A DNA stretch of 51,126 bases, from assembly GCA_027491215.1 (NCBI GenBank), contig JAIXWP010000028.1, positions 1 to 51,126 of the forward strand, written 5' to 3'. The translations under genes and the position numbers were made by a program. This DNA comes from Flavobacteriales bacterium (lineage in GTDB: Bacteria > Bacteroidota > Bacteroidia > Flavobacteriales_D > Sanyastnellaceae). Of the stretch, positions 26,654 through 35,164 are shown piece by piece. Within the stretch, counting starts at the first letter, position 1. Each line of letters begins with the position of its first letter. Below the pieces are notes generated by a model. That model saw only the letters and a program-made list of their open reading frames with translations, had not been told where the DNA came from and did not search any database.

Positions 26654-27838
26654 ATGGAACCTGCACCTATTTCGTTTGACAACACGGAAATTGCTTTCAA
26701 GGGCAAATCTGATAGCGACCTAAATCGATCATATTATTTATTCAAACTCATTGGAAATCCAAGTCTTGTGAAAGTTGGTGATGTGATGACCAACTTCGCT
26801 TTGGCACTTCATATTCCAATTGGGTGGGCAATTAAAGGAAATATTTTCAAGCAGTTTTGTGGTGGAGAAACCATCACTGAGTGCTCAAGAGCAACCAAAA
26901 TTCTCGATAAAGGAAATATTGGTACCATCCTCGATTATTCTGTAGAAGGTAAGGAGTCGGAAAAGGACTTTGATGCCACAACGGAAGAAACAATGCGCAC
27001 CATTCAAACTGCACACAACAATGATCACATTCCATTTTGTGTATTCAAAGTAACAGGTGTTGCGCGTTTTGCATTATTGGAAAAAATAAATGCAAAAGAA
27101 AAACTCATGGATGAGGAAATTGCTGAATGGCAGCGTGTGAGAGAGCGTGTGGATCGTATTTGTGGGTTGGCCGAAAAAACAGGAACTCCTGTATTTATTG
27201 ATGCAGAAGACAGCTGGATTCAAGATGCTATTGATGATTTGACAAATGAAATGATGGAAAAATACAATGGCAAAAAGGCTGTTGTTTACAACACCATTCA
27301 GCTATACCGTCATGATCGTTTAGCATTTTTGAAGAAATGCCATCAAGACGCAAAATCAAAAGGCTATTATTCGGGATACAAACTTGTACGCGGCGCATAC
27401 ATGGAAAAAGAACGCGCACGTGCAGCAGAGAAAGGATATCAGGACCCAATACAACCTAACAAGGAGGCGAGTGATCGTGATTTTAATTTGGCATTAGAAT
27501 ATTGCTTGGAGAATATTGATAATATTTCCATCTGTTGCGGCTCTCACAATGAGCAAAGCTCTATGCTTTTAGCAACTATGATGGATAAAAAGGGTGTTAG
27601 CAGAAATGATAAGCGCGTGTATTTCGCACAACTATTTGGGATGAGCGATCACATCAGTTTCAACCTCGCGCATGCGGGTTACAACGTAGCGAAGTATGTG
27701 CCCTATGGTCCAATTCGAGAAGTGATTCCTTATCTCATTCGCAGAGCGAAGGAAAACACCAGCGTTAAAGGACAGACGGGACGAGAACTAGGTCTTATCA
27801 TTAAAGAAAAGGAACGCAGAAAAAGCGAACGCAATTAA
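26654..27838 (+). CDS. Proline dehydrogenase
   Basis: 394 residues. FAD-dependent oxidation of proline to pyrroline-5-carboxylate, the first step of proline catabolism. Family signatures: VFIDAEDSWIQDAID, the barrel strand YKLVRGAYMEKERARA and the C-terminal YGPIREVIPYLIRRAKEN with the paired Arg that bind the proline carboxylate. It is a monofunctional enzyme without the P5C dehydrogenase domain, which must be elsewhere. There is no signal peptide. Convergent with the TauE/SafE gene 3 nt away, without room for a separate terminator. Confidence 0.94.
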   Translation: MEPAPISFDNTEIAFKGKSDSDLNRSYYLFKLIGNPSLVKVGDVMTNFALALHIPIGWAIKGNIFKQFCGGETITECSRATKILDKGNIGTILDYSVEGKESEKDFDATTEETMRTIQTAHNNDHIPFCVFKVTGVARFALLEKINAKEKLMDEEIAEWQRVRERVDRICGLAEKTGTPVFIDAEDSWIQDAIDDLTNEMMEKYNGKKAVVYNTIQLYRHDRLAFLKKCHQDAKSKGYYSGYKLVRGAYMEKERARAAEKGYQDPIQPNKEASDRDFNLALEYCLENIDNISICCGSHNEQSSMLLATMMDKKGVSRNDKRVYFAQLFGMSDHISFNLAHAGYNVAKYVPYGPIREVIPYLIRRAKENTSVKGQTGRELGLIIKEKERRKSERN

Positions 27839-27841
27839 TTG

Positions 27842-28231
27842 CTACAATCCTGCTTTCACGGAATTATAGATCATTCTAATTGACATGTAAAGCAAGAAGA
27901 TTCCGAAAACGAGTTTTACTTTTTGCTCTGAAATTTTCAATGCCCACTTGGAACCAAAATAACTTCCGAGAACGAAGGCAAGTCCCATAATGATGACATA
28001 TTGAAAGTTGACATTGCCTGTCTTGTAATAATTGATCACACCAAGAATTCCTACAGGGAACATCAACAAAGCCAAGCTCGTTCCTTGAGCAGTCATTTGA
28101 CTTGCACCCAAAAGAAATACAAGCCCAGGTACGATTATCATTCCACCGCCTACACCAACAAAGCCGCTCAAAAGACCTGCTACTAGGCCTATCATTGCTA
28201 GAATCAGAATGCTGGATGTTGTCATGTCCAT
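27842..28231 (-). CDS. TauE/SafE-family membrane permease (short form)
   Basis: 129 residues from the ATG at 28231. The frame can start at 28273 (14 more residues, MKALTFGQ...), but that start lies close to the divergent gcvH promoter and adds a non-family polar N terminus; the choice is not certain. There are about four membrane segments and the TauE/SafE signature GFVGVGGGMIIVPGLVFL with MTAQGTSLALLMFP. Full-length members have two such halves (about 250 residues); this one has one half and may dimerise. The substrate is probably a sulfur-containing or other small anion by family analogy only. Confidence 0.8.
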   Translation of the reverse strand: MDMTTSSILILAMIGLVAGLLSGFVGVGGGMIIVPGLVFLLGASQMTAQGTSLALLMFPVGILGVINYYKTGNVNFQYVIIMGLAFVLGSYFGSKWALKISEQKVKLVFGIFLLYMSIRMIYNSVKAGL

Positions 28232-28282
28232 GTTTTTTTGAAATAGATTTTGGCCGAAAGTTAAGGCTTTCATCTTTTATCC

Positions 28283-28290
28283 TATTTTTG
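28283..28290 (+). promoter_or_regulatory. -7 box TATTTTTG of gcvH
   Basis: Exact TAnnTTTG, 22 nt before the gcvH ATG. Confidence 0.6.
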
Positions 28291-28312
28291 GCGACCAAAT
28301 AAAAGGACCACA

Positions 28313-28690
28313 ATGAATTTTCCTGCTGAACTTAAGTACACAAAAGACCACGAGTGGGTGCGCATCGAAGGTGATGTAGCAACTGTTGGCATCACTGATT
28401 TTGCTCAAGGTGAATTGGGTGATATCGTTTTCGTTGAAATCGAAACACAAGGTGAGAGCCTTGAGGAGCACGCAATCTTCGGAACAGTAGAAGCTGTTAA
28501 AACCGTTTCTGATTTGTTTATGCCGGTGGCTGGAGAAGTTATTGAAGTGAATCCAGGTTTGGAAGACAATCCTGCTGCAGTAAATGAAGATCCATATGGA
28601 GCAGGTTGGATGATTAAAGTGAAACTTAGCGCTGGAGCTGATCTATCGGGCTTGATGGATGCAGATGCTTACAAAGCAATTGTAGCTTAA
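28313..28690 (+). CDS. gcvH: Glycine cleavage system H protein
   Basis: 125 residues, the usual size. The lipoyl-attachment lysine is K63 in [10 protein letters not shown], and the surrounding folds ([44 protein letters not shown]) are typical. It shuttles the aminomethyl group between the P and T proteins, whose genes are not here. A VanZ-like gene follows after 6 nt. Confidence 0.96.
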   Translation: MNFPAELKYTKDHEWVRIEGDVATVGITDFAQGELGDIVFVEIETQGESLEEHAIFGTVEAVKTVSDLFMPVAGEVIEVNPGLEDNPAAVNEDPYGAGWMIKVKLSAGADLSGLMDADAYKAIVA

Positions 28691-28696
28691 TTCCAG

Positions 28697-29089
28697 GTGA
28701 AAAACATATTTAGATATTTGGCCGTCCCAATCATTTGGGCGGCCATTATTTTTTTCGTCTATAGCATTCCTGGAGGGGATATCGTTTATCAGGACTTATG
28801 GAGTCTTCTTAAGTTTGATAAACTCGTACATATGGGAATTTTTGCACTTTGGGTAAACATGCTCATAGTCGCATTCAAGAAACAATCGACATCACGCCCA
28901 CTCAAGCAAAACGCCCGTCTTATAGCGGTTTCATTTGCCTTAGCATATGGTGGCATTCTTGAATTTTATCAAAGCAAATGGTTCATAGATCGCACCACAG
29001 ATCCATATGATTTCATTGCTAATACATTGGGCGCTTTTATCGGACTATTGGTATTCCGAATCATCTATGGAAAGTGCGCTGCATATTGA
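28697..29089 (+). CDS. VanZ-like membrane protein
   Basis: 130 residues with a GTG start 6 nt after gcvH. Four hydrophobic segments, with the VanZ family residues DKLVHMGIFALW and GILEFYQ, then DPYDFIANTLGAFIGLLVF. The biochemical role of VanZ domains is unknown (VanZ gives teicoplanin resistance in enterococci), and association with gcvH in Bacteroidota is frequent as I recall. The 3' end overlaps by 45 nt the end of the convergent NadR-like gene. Confidence 0.85.
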   Translation: MKNIFRYLAVPIIWAAIIFFVYSIPGGDIVYQDLWSLLKFDKLVHMGIFALWVNMLIVAFKKQSTSRPLKQNARLIAVSFALAYGGILEFYQSKWFIDRTTDPYDFIANTLGAFIGLLVFRIIYGKCAAY

Positions 29090-29587
29090 TTCAAACGCGC
29101 GCTCAAATCTTTTCTCTCCAACACCTACTATTTCAATCGAAGGAAGTTTGTTCTCAAGAATTATTTTTTTGTACTTCTGAAAAAGAAAGTCTCTATCATT
29201 AGGATTACTGCGCAATGGATCGGGTTCCCACGGTAAATCAGGGGTGCACAAAGCAGTGACATGAGGTCGATGCTTTTTTAAATAGGATTCTATTTCATCC
29301 CATTTTTCTCCGAAAACATAATCTACCCAAACGGCATAGATGATTACGTCACCATCTAAAATTAGATAATTGGCTGGAGTAGCTTGGTGGTCATCCCAAA
29401 GTTCTATTTGGCCCACTAACATCCTTTTTACGTCTTCTTTCGTGTAAGTGCCATCGGGTAAATGCTCTTCCATATATGTGCGAGCAAATTCAGGGCAGAG
29501 AATATTATTCTTCAGTCGCTTGGAGAGATAGGTCGCAAACTCTGATTTGCCGCTGCTTTCTGGGCCTGTGATTGATATTATTTTCAT
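29045..29587 (-). CDS. NadR-like nicotinamide riboside kinase (AAA_28-type ATPase)
   Basis: 180 residues. Walker A GPESSGKS (about 8-15), then PEFARTYMEEH and LDGDVIIYAVWVDY, the pattern of the ribosylnicotinamide-kinase domain of NadR. The NMN adenylyltransferase and repressor domains of E. coli NadR are absent, so it would be a stand-alone kinase. Its start overlaps the end of the pnuC-like gene by 4 nt, so transport and phosphorylation of nicotinamide riboside are coupled in one operon. Other nucleoside kinases of the P-loop class cannot be excluded. Confidence 0.85.
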   Translation of the reverse strand: MKIISITGPESSGKSEFATYLSKRLKNNILCPEFARTYMEEHLPDGTYTKEDVKRMLVGQIELWDDHQATPANYLILDGDVIIYAVWVDYVFGEKWDEIESYLKKHRPHVTALCTPDLPWEPDPLRSNPNDRDFLFQKYKKIILENKLPSIEIVGVGEKRFERAFESICSALSIDDSEYQ

Positions 29588-30153
29588 GTAAAAATTCCTA
29601 AATAAAAATATCCATCAAGGCTCATCACTAGGTAGAGGAGATACATCAGAGAACTCAACACCATTTTTCTTTTGTAGTACATGAAGATGGAAATGGCATT
29701 TATGAAAATGAAATAAAGCCAGTTTTCATGAATGAAAAACATCATCAGAATTGTTCCAATGATACCATATACGGTGGTGACACTATCAAGGTAGGGCAAT
29801 TGAGCATCTGTCTTCTTTTTTAGAAAATAGCCAGAAATAAAAACAATAACTGCCCCCGATGAAATGAGGATTAGATGATTGGTGCCGGAAAACTCACGAG
29901 CGCTGAATCCTGTGTTTGAGAAGTTGACCAACCCGATGATCGTCGAGAGTATATAAATGATTTGCAAAAAGGTTTCTGCGTAAAGTTTCCTTCTAAAACA
30001 TAATATACCGAGAAGTAGTGGCCCCAACAACCCAAAAATGAAGCATTCTTTTACTCCTCTTAAATAAAGAAAAGTAAAAAGCAGATTAAAGGTCACTGCC
30101 AAGACCTCAAGGACAAGCTCTCTGCGATTAGATAAAATTGACAGTACGGCCAT
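29584..30153 (-). CDS. pnuC: PnuC-family nicotinamide riboside transporter
   Basis: 189 residues from the ATG at 30153 (MAVLSILSNRRELVLEVLAV). A longer frame from 30297 is rejected because it crosses the -7 box and the divergent regulatory region. About seven membrane segments. The stretches YAETFLQIIYILSTIIGL and ENWLYFIFINAISIFMYYKR fit PnuC. It would take up nicotinamide riboside for NAD salvage, trapped by the kinase encoded next. No riboswitch structure was recognised upstream. Confidence 0.86.
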   Translation of the reverse strand: MAVLSILSNRRELVLEVLAVTFNLLFTFLYLRGVKECFIFGLLGPLLLGILCFRRKLYAETFLQIIYILSTIIGLVNFSNTGFSAREFSGTNHLILISSGAVIVFISGYFLKKKTDAQLPYLDSVTTVYGIIGTILMMFFIHENWLYFIFINAISIFMYYKRKMVLSSLMYLLYLVMSLDGYFYLGIFT

Positions 30154-30157
30154 GCGG

Positions 30158-30165
30158 CGAAAATA
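30158..30165 (-). promoter_or_regulatory. Putative -7 box TATTTTCG of pnuC
   Basis: One mismatch from TAnnTTTG on the minus strand, ending 4 nt before the ATG at 30153; supports the short start of pnuC. Confidence 0.45.
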
Positions 30166-30254
30166 CGAAAGGACTCCTTTTACGCTCGTGACCCTAAAAT
30201 AACAGCCTGTAGGCTGATTTTGAGTAACTAAGTTGTGTGTGTGAGAAATATTGT

Positions 30255-30262
30255 TAAATTCG
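30255..30262 (+). promoter_or_regulatory. Putative -7 box TAAATTCG of the M43 protease gene
   Basis: One mismatch from TAnnTTTG, 46 nt before the ATG at 30309. Confidence 0.35.
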
Positions 30263-30308
30263 CTTTCCCGCCCTTGATTTAGTAACTTAATAAACAAACA
30301 AACAGATT

Positions 30309-33260
30309 ATGAAAAGAAGACTTCTACTTCTTTTGACAGCGTTTGCTCTCTTCCAAGCAGCTTCTGCGCAACGTATTTGCGGCACTACAGAATCAGAGCA
30401 ATTTGTACGTTCAAATGATGAAAAGTACGATCTACGTCGTCAGCAAATTGAAAACTACACCAATGATTTTATCGCTCACGGAGGTGGTCTAGACCGCGCT
30501 CTTGTTACGATTCCAGTCGTGGTACACGTAGTTTGGAATACTGCTACTGAGAACATCAGTGATGCGCAGGTTCAATCTCAAATCGATGTGTTGAATGCTG
30601 ACTTTAGAAAATTAAATGCTGATGCTTCTTCAGTTCCTAGCGCTTTTGCTGGACTTGCAGCGGATGCTAATATCGAGTTTTGTCTTGCTACTGTGGATCC
30701 AAACGGCAATCCAACAAATGGTATCACAAGAACTCAAACAGCTACAACTGCATTTGGTACCAATGACCAAGTGAAGTCTGCTTCAACTGGTGGGGTGAAT
30801 GCATGGTCAAGAGATCAATACTTGAATATTTGGGTGTGTGATATCAGCGGTGGTATTCTTGGATACGCGCAGTTCCCTGGTGGAGCGGCTAGCACTGATG
30901 GTGTTGTTTGCGATTATCAATATTTCGGTACTAACGGAACGGCTACTGCACCTTTCAATAAAGGTCGCACTGCTACTCACGAAGTAGGCCACTGGTTAAA
31001 CCTATTCCACATTTGGGGTGATGACGGTACTGGCTGTACTGGTTCTGACCAAGTTGCGGATACACCAAACGCTGCTGGACCGAACTACGGTTGCCCAACG
31101 TTCCCTAATGTTACTTGTTCAAATGGTCCTAATGGTGATATGTTCATGAACTACATGGACTACACTGACGATGCTTGTATGTATATGTTCTCGAATGCAC
31201 AGGCTGCACGTATGGCTGCTTTGTTCGCTACAGGTGGATTTAGAGCTCCATTGCTCAATTCTACAGCTTGCGGACCAGTAAGCAATGTATGCGCTGTTCC
31301 TGGTGGTAGAGCAACATCTGCTATCACAGCTGCTGGTGCAACATTCACTTGGACGGCTTCTGCTTCTGCTGCTTCTTACAATGTAAGATATAAAGCTTCA
31401 ACTGCAACAGTTTGGACTAACGTGACTGGATTAACTTCTGCTTCATACACTGTGGCTGGTTTAACAGGATGTACTGCTTATGAGTGGCAAGTTCAATCAG
31501 TTTGCGATGCTACTACTTCTAGTGCGTTCTCTGCATCTACAACATTCTCTACTACAGGTTGCGCTCCATCTTATTGCACTTCTGTAGGTTTGAGCACTGC
31601 TGATGAATTCATCAATCGCGTAGTTATTGGAACAATTGATAATACTAGCGGTAACAATAGCGGTTACGGTAACTTTACTTCGCTTGCTACCACTCTTTCT
31701 ACTAATAATAGCTTTGCATTCAGCGGAACTCCTGGTTATACTGCTTCAGCATTTACTGAATTCTGGAGAGTTTGGATTGACTTCAACGCAGATTTAGACT
31801 TTGACGATGCAGGTGAATTAGTTTACACTTCTGCTGGTTCTACTACTACTGTGAACGGTACTATCGCTATTCCTTCAACCGCGACAATCGGTTCTACACG
31901 TATGCGTGTAAGCATGAAGTACAACGCAGTTGCAACTCAATGCGAATCATTCCAATATGGAGAAGTTGAAGATTACACTGTAAATATTATTGCAGGTACT
32001 GCTCCAACTCCATGTAACGCTCCAACAGGATTGGCAATTTCTGGAATCTCACAAAATGGTGCGACAGCTTCATGGGCTGCTGCTAGCGGTGCGGTTTCTT
32101 ACAACTTCCAGTTTAAGCTTAACTCAGCTACTACTTGGACAACTGTAAGCACAACGACCCCGTCTTATACATTCACCGGTCTTACTGCTGGAACAACTTA
32201 CAACACTCGTGTTGCAACAGTTTGCTCTAATGGTACTAGTGCTAATAGCGCACAAGTGAACTTCACAACTACTGCAGCTCCAACTTGCGGAACTCCTACA
32301 GGATTGGCTACTTCAGGTATTACTACTTCAGGTGCGACATCAACTTGGACTGCGGTAAGCGGTGCTGTTTCTTACAACTTCCAATTCAAGCTAAACACAG
32401 CTACTACTTGGACTACTGTAAGCACTACTTCTAACACTTACACATTCACGGGTCTTACAGCTGGAACAACTTACAACACACGTGTTGCAACAGTTTGTTC
32501 TTTCGGTACTAGTGCAAATAGCACACAAGTGAATTTTACAACTACTGCAGTGGTAGCTTGTACAGACTCTTACGAGACGAACAATACATATAACCAAGCA
32601 AAGTCTATTGCTGTTAACTCAAACATTACAGCGGTTATTAGCTCTTCAACTGACAAGGATTACTTCCGTTTCTCTACGACTACTTCGAATAGAAATATCA
32701 AGATTGATTTGACTAACCTTCCTGCCGATTATGATGTGATTCTTTACAACCCTAGCGGTGTGCAGGTAGGAATCTCTCAAACTTCTGGAACTGCAAATGA
32801 AACAATCATCTATAACAACGGTCCAGTAGGTACTTACAGACTTCAGGTTTATGGTTTCAATGGAGCGTTTAATAGCACCTCATGTTACACATTGCGCGCT
32901 AACCGCAGCAATACAGCATTCCGTGTTGCAGCTGAAGGTGTTGTTATGGAAGAAGGTGAAGAAATGGTTGAGTCTGAAAAGGATGCATTTGTAGTAGAAA
33001 ATGCTGTAATCAATACAGTAAATGTTTATCCTAACCCAACATCAGATAACATCGATGTGACATTTGAAAGCTCTGAGAACACAGTTGTTAGAATTCAGAT
33101 GTTTGATTTGATGGGTCGTGAAATTCACAACTCTCAAATGCAAGTGGTAACTGGATTCAATATCACCAATATTGATATGAATGAATTTGCTCGTGGTTGC
33201 TACACTATGATGATTACAAACGGAGATTCAAGAGAATCTATCCGAGTGATCAAGCAGTAA
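30309..33260 (+). CDS. Secreted M43 zinc metalloprotease with GEVED, Fn3, PPC and T9SS sorting domains
   Basis: 983 residues. Signal peptide 1-20 (LFQAASA). The protease domain, about 60-320, has [11 protein letters not shown] at 224-234, the M43B (cytophagalysin-type) version of HExxHxxGxxH, and the Met-turn MNYMDY. It is followed by a fibronectin III domain (about 336-422), a GEVED domain (about 424-560, ending [10 protein letters not shown]), two nearly identical Fn3 domains of 91 residues each (569-659 and 660-750), a PPC domain (about 752-870; [15 protein letters not shown]) and a type A T9SS sorting domain ([16 protein letters not shown] to IRVIKQ). It is an extracellular endopeptidase by family, probably zinc dependent, for degrading proteins outside the cell. 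A bidirectional terminator follows. Confidence 0.94.
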   Translation: MKRRLLLLLTAFALFQAASAQRICGTTESEQFVRSNDEKYDLRRQQIENYTNDFIAHGGGLDRALVTIPVVVHVVWNTATENISDAQVQSQIDVLNADFRKLNADASSVPSAFAGLAADANIEFCLATVDPNGNPTNGITRTQTATTAFGTNDQVKSASTGGVNAWSRDQYLNIWVCDISGGILGYAQFPGGAASTDGVVCDYQYFGTNGTATAPFNKGRTATHEVGHWLNLFHIWGDDGTGCTGSDQVADTPNAAGPNYGCPTFPNVTCSNGPNGDMFMNYMDYTDDACMYMFSNAQAARMAALFATGGFRAPLLNSTACGPVSNVCAVPGGRATSAITAAGATFTWTASASAASYNVRYKASTATVWTNVTGLTSASYTVAGLTGCTAYEWQVQSVCDATTSSAFSASTTFSTTGCAPSYCTSVGLSTADEFINRVVIGTIDNTSGNNSGYGNFTSLATTLSTNNSFAFSGTPGYTASAFTEFWRVWIDFNADLDFDDAGELVYTSAGSTTTVNGTIAIPSTATIGSTRMRVSMKYNAVATQCESFQYGEVEDYTVNIIAGTAPTPCNAPTGLAISGISQNGATASWAAASGAVSYNFQFKLNSATTWTTVSTTTPSYTFTGLTAGTTYNTRVATVCSNGTSANSAQVNFTTTAAPTCGTPTGLATSGITTSGATSTWTAVSGAVSYNFQFKLNTATTWTTVSTTSNTYTFTGLTAGTTYNTRVATVCSFGTSANSTQVNFTTTAVVACTDSYETNNTYNQAKSIAVNSNITAVISSSTDKDYFRFSTTTSNRNIKIDLTNLPADYDVILYNPSGVQVGISQTSGTANETIIYNNGPVGTYRLQVYGFNGAFNSTSCYTLRANRSNTAFRVAAEGVVMEEGEEMVESEKDAFVVENAVINTVNVYPNPTSDNIDVTFESSENTVVRIQMFDLMGREIHNSQMQVVTGFNITNIDMNEFARGCYTMMITNGDSRESIRVIKQ
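32013..32558 (+). repeat. Tandem 273-nt duplication of an Fn3-coding segment
   Basis: Two head-to-tail copies (32013-32285 and 32286-32558) encode Fn3 domains that are almost the same residue for residue, with DNA-level similarity including shared synonymous choices. This indicates a fairly recent duplication within the protease gene. Confidence 0.85.
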
Positions 33261-33278
33261 TAGCTTTCACATAAGGAC

Positions 33279-33316
33279 AAAAAAATACCCTCGTCATTGA
33301 CGAGGGTATTTTTTTT
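33279..33316. terminator. Bidirectional rho-independent terminator
   Basis: Perfect 11-bp GC-containing stem (33285-33295 with 33299-33309) with A run before and T run after, between the M43 protease gene and the convergent tig gene. It can serve both. Confidence 0.92.
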
Positions 33317-33330
33317 TATCTAATAAAAAA

Positions 33331-34680
33331 TTAGTGCTGTACTCTGTGAACGAATTCGTCATAGCCCAGTGGCTTCTCAACGATGGTACACTTTGATTTA
33401 ACCAAAGCAACCACTTTATCTTCGTACAAGAAGTCATATACATTCTGAGCTTCTTCACGATTTGCTAAAGTCTTTTTAGCCAAATCATTTAATTGCTCTT
33501 CTTCTAGGTTCATGCCGTACTGTGCATAACGCTCAGACATCAAGTTTTTCACGTGAGCCATTGCGTCTTCTACAGTCACTTTAATTTCATTCTCGCGAAT
33601 GATTTTGTTTTCGATCAACTGCCAACGAAGACCGCCAGAGTAGTTTGGATATTCAGCATCCAATACATCTTCAGCAATAGGCTTCTCATTTGTCATTGCT
33701 ATCCATCTTTTCAAGAAAGCATCTGGAAGAGTAGGATTAACACGTGCAACGATTTCTTTAACGAATTCACGCTTGAACATCCAATCGCTATCACGCGCAA
33801 ACATTTTCTCAAGATCCGCTTTAACACGCTCACGCATTTCAGCTTCGCTAGAAATAGTGCCTTCACCGAAAAGCTTATCAAATAATTCTTGATTCAATTC
33901 AGCAGCTTCCATGCGGCGAACTTCGTTCACTGTCATTTGGAAAGATGAAGCCAACTCATGAACGTCATTGTGTGTTACACCGAGCATTTGAGCAAGATCT
34001 TCATGGTTAGAAGACAAATCATGTGGATTTACCGTCACAACATCATTTGCCTTTAGTCCAACCAATGATTTCTTTGTTGCTTCGTCCTTGATGTACTCAA
34101 TAGTAACCGTAGTCTTGCTAGTGATACCACCTTCTTTCACTGATCCGTCTGCATTTAATTCTGCAAGACCAACCATCAACATATCTTCAGCCTCGCTTAC
34201 TTCAGGAGAAGAAAGTTTGCCATAACGACGCGCCAAATCTTTCATTTGACGATCGATTAATTCTTGATTCACATCTACTTTGTAGTAGTCGAATGATTGT
34301 GATTCATTCAAGTTAAGATCAAATTCTGGAGCAAGTCCCAATTCATAGATGAATTTGAAATCGCCAGGATTATCCCAGTTACCGACTTCTTCATCTGTGT
34401 TTTTAGGAAGAGGATTTCCAAGTACATTCAATTTTTGTTCATTGATGTAGGTGTAGATTGCATCTTGCAATACGTTATTGATTTCTTCAGCCAACAACGA
34501 TTTACCGAAGCGCTGTTTGATAAGGCTTGTTGGAACGTGCCCAGGACGGAATCCAGGGATGTTCGCTTTTTTCTTGTAATCCTTTAATGCTTTCTCATAA
34601 CGATCGCTGTAATCCTTTGCTTCTAGTTGGATCGTCAGCTCTGCATTCAATGCGTCGATGTTGTTTTGAACGATATTCAT
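33331..34680 (-). CDS. tig: Trigger factor (ribosome-associated chaperone)
   Basis: 449 residues from the ATG at 34680 (MNIVQNNIDALNAELTIQ), the form usual in Bacteroidota. A frame from 34728 adds MANENQGIIHRHFLSN, is not family-like but would fit a short leader after the -7 box at 34749, so the longer start is possible. The ribosome-binding signature is FRPGHVPTSLIKQRFG (canonical GFRxGxxP). The PPIase-like middle domain is divergent and the C-terminal helical domain is complete. Confidence 0.92.
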   Translation of the reverse strand: MNIVQNNIDALNAELTIQLEAKDYSDRYEKALKDYKKKANIPGFRPGHVPTSLIKQRFGKSLLAEEINNVLQDAIYTYINEQKLNVLGNPLPKNTDEEVGNWDNPGDFKFIYELGLAPEFDLNLNESQSFDYYKVDVNQELIDRQMKDLARRYGKLSSPEVSEAEDMLMVGLAELNADGSVKEGGITSKTTVTIEYIKDEATKKSLVGLKANDVVTVNPHDLSSNHEDLAQMLGVTHNDVHELASSFQMTVNEVRRMEAAELNQELFDKLFGEGTISSEAEMRERVKADLEKMFARDSDWMFKREFVKEIVARVNPTLPDAFLKRWIAMTNEKPIAEDVLDAEYPNYSGGLRWQLIENKIIRENEIKVTVEDAMAHVKNLMSERYAQYGMNLEEEQLNDLAKKTLANREEAQNVYDFLYEDKVVALVKSKCTIVEKPLGYDEFVHRVQH

Positions 34681-34748
34681 GTTTGATAAAAAATGTCGGT
34701 GTATAATTCCCTGATTTTCATTCGCCATGCGCCCTGAAAAAAGGGGTG

Positions 34749-34756
34749 CAAAGATA
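34749..34756 (-). promoter_or_regulatory. -7 box TATCTTTG of tig
   Basis: Exact TAnnTTTG on the minus strand, back to back with the tRNA-Leu promoter at 34794; the two boxes are 37 nt apart. Confidence 0.6.
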
Positions 34757-34793
34757 GTTAAAGTTGGGAATTTTGGATATTCAGAATTTTGAT

Positions 34794-34801
34794 TATCTTT
34801 G
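34794..34801 (+). promoter_or_regulatory. -7 box TATCTTTG of tRNA-Leu
   Basis: Exact TAnnTTTG, with TTTTGG at 34771-34776 as a possible -33 box, 11 nt before the tRNA 5' end. Confidence 0.7.
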
Positions 34802-34812
34802 CGGTCCCTTAA

Positions 34813-34894
34813 GCGGGCGTGGCGAAATTGGTAGACGCACTAGACTTAGGATCTAGCGCTTCACGGCATGGGGGTTCGAGTCCCTCCGCCCGCA
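34813..34894 (+). tRNA. tRNA-Leu, anticodon UAG
   Basis: 82 nt. Acceptor stem GCGGGCG pairs with CGCCCGC, discriminator A. D-arm region TGGCGAAATTGGTAGACGCA, anticodon stem CTAGA/TCTAG with loop CTTAGGA (anticodon TAG), a long variable arm as in class II tRNAs, and T-arm GGGGGTTCGAGTCCCTC. CCA is not encoded. It reads CUA and, with wobble, other CUN codons. Confidence 0.96.
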
Positions 34895-34903
34895 CAAACA
34901 ATC

Positions 34904-34944
34904 AGAGCGAGAATGAGAGCATCAGCAATCTTCTCGCTTTTTTG
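34904..34944 (+). terminator. Terminator of tRNA-Leu
   Basis: Stem AGCGAGAA/TTCTCGCT (34906-34913 with 34931-34938) followed by a T run. Confidence 0.8.
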
Positions 34945-34979
34945 TTTCCCCCCCTGACGATATCCATAACCCTTTTATA

Positions 34980-35047
34980 GGCACGCTTCAGCGTGCCGCT
35001 GCGCACTCCTCCATATCATTTGTCATTTGTTCTCGGCAAAGCCGAGA
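34980..35047. repeat. Two perfect small hairpins in the repeat-rich spacer
   Basis: GGCACGC-TTCA-GCGTGCC at 34980-34997 and TCTCGGC-AAA-GCCGAGA at 35031-35047. The second hairpin is inserted between heptamer units (two CATTTGT units at 35017-35030 precede it). Neither is followed by a long T run, so they are not typical terminators. Confidence 0.7.
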
Positions 35048-35048
35048 T

Positions 35049-35125
35049 CATTTGTCATTTGTCATTTGTCACTTGTCATTTGTCATTTGTCATTTGTCAT
35101 TTGTATTTTGTCATTTCTCATTTGT
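35049..35125 (+). repeat. Tandem heptamer array, 11 units of CATTTGT
   Basis: Seventy-seven nt in exact 7-nt phase: nine units differ from CATTTGT by at most one base and the others are CACTTGT, ATTTTGT and CATTTCT types. It lies immediately upstream of the promoter of the M20 dipeptidase gene. Each unit contains TTTG, the Bacteroidota -33 motif. A frame running through it yields a nonsense hydrophobic repeat that is not a gene. Confidence 0.9.
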
Positions 35126-35141
35126 GTTACCCAAATCCAAT

Positions 35142-35149
35142 TAGTTTTG
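35142..35149 (+). promoter_or_regulatory. -7 box TAGTTTTG of the M20 dipeptidase gene
   Basis: Exact TAnnTTTG. The TTTG inside the last heptamer unit (35121-35124) is 17 nt upstream and could act as the -33 box. The start codon is 15 nt downstream. Confidence 0.6.
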
Positions 35150-35164
35150 TCCAAAATATTTTTC

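Noticed and set aside
30154-30308. NAD- or thiamine-type riboswitch upstream of pnuC
   Set aside because: The -7 box ends 4 nt before the pnuC start, so there is no leader to hold a riboswitch, and no family motif is visible.
34681-34728. Longer start of trigger factor
   Set aside because: The extra 16 residues are not typical of trigger factors; kept as an alternative because the promoter at 34749 does not exclude it.
35049-35125. CRISPR array
   Set aside because: The repeats are contiguous 7-nt units without spacers, so this is a simple tandem repeat.
35027-35164. Upstream extension of the M20 dipeptidase frame
   Set aside because: The 46 extra residues come only from the CATTTGT heptamer array, cross the -7 box at 35142, and have no family match.
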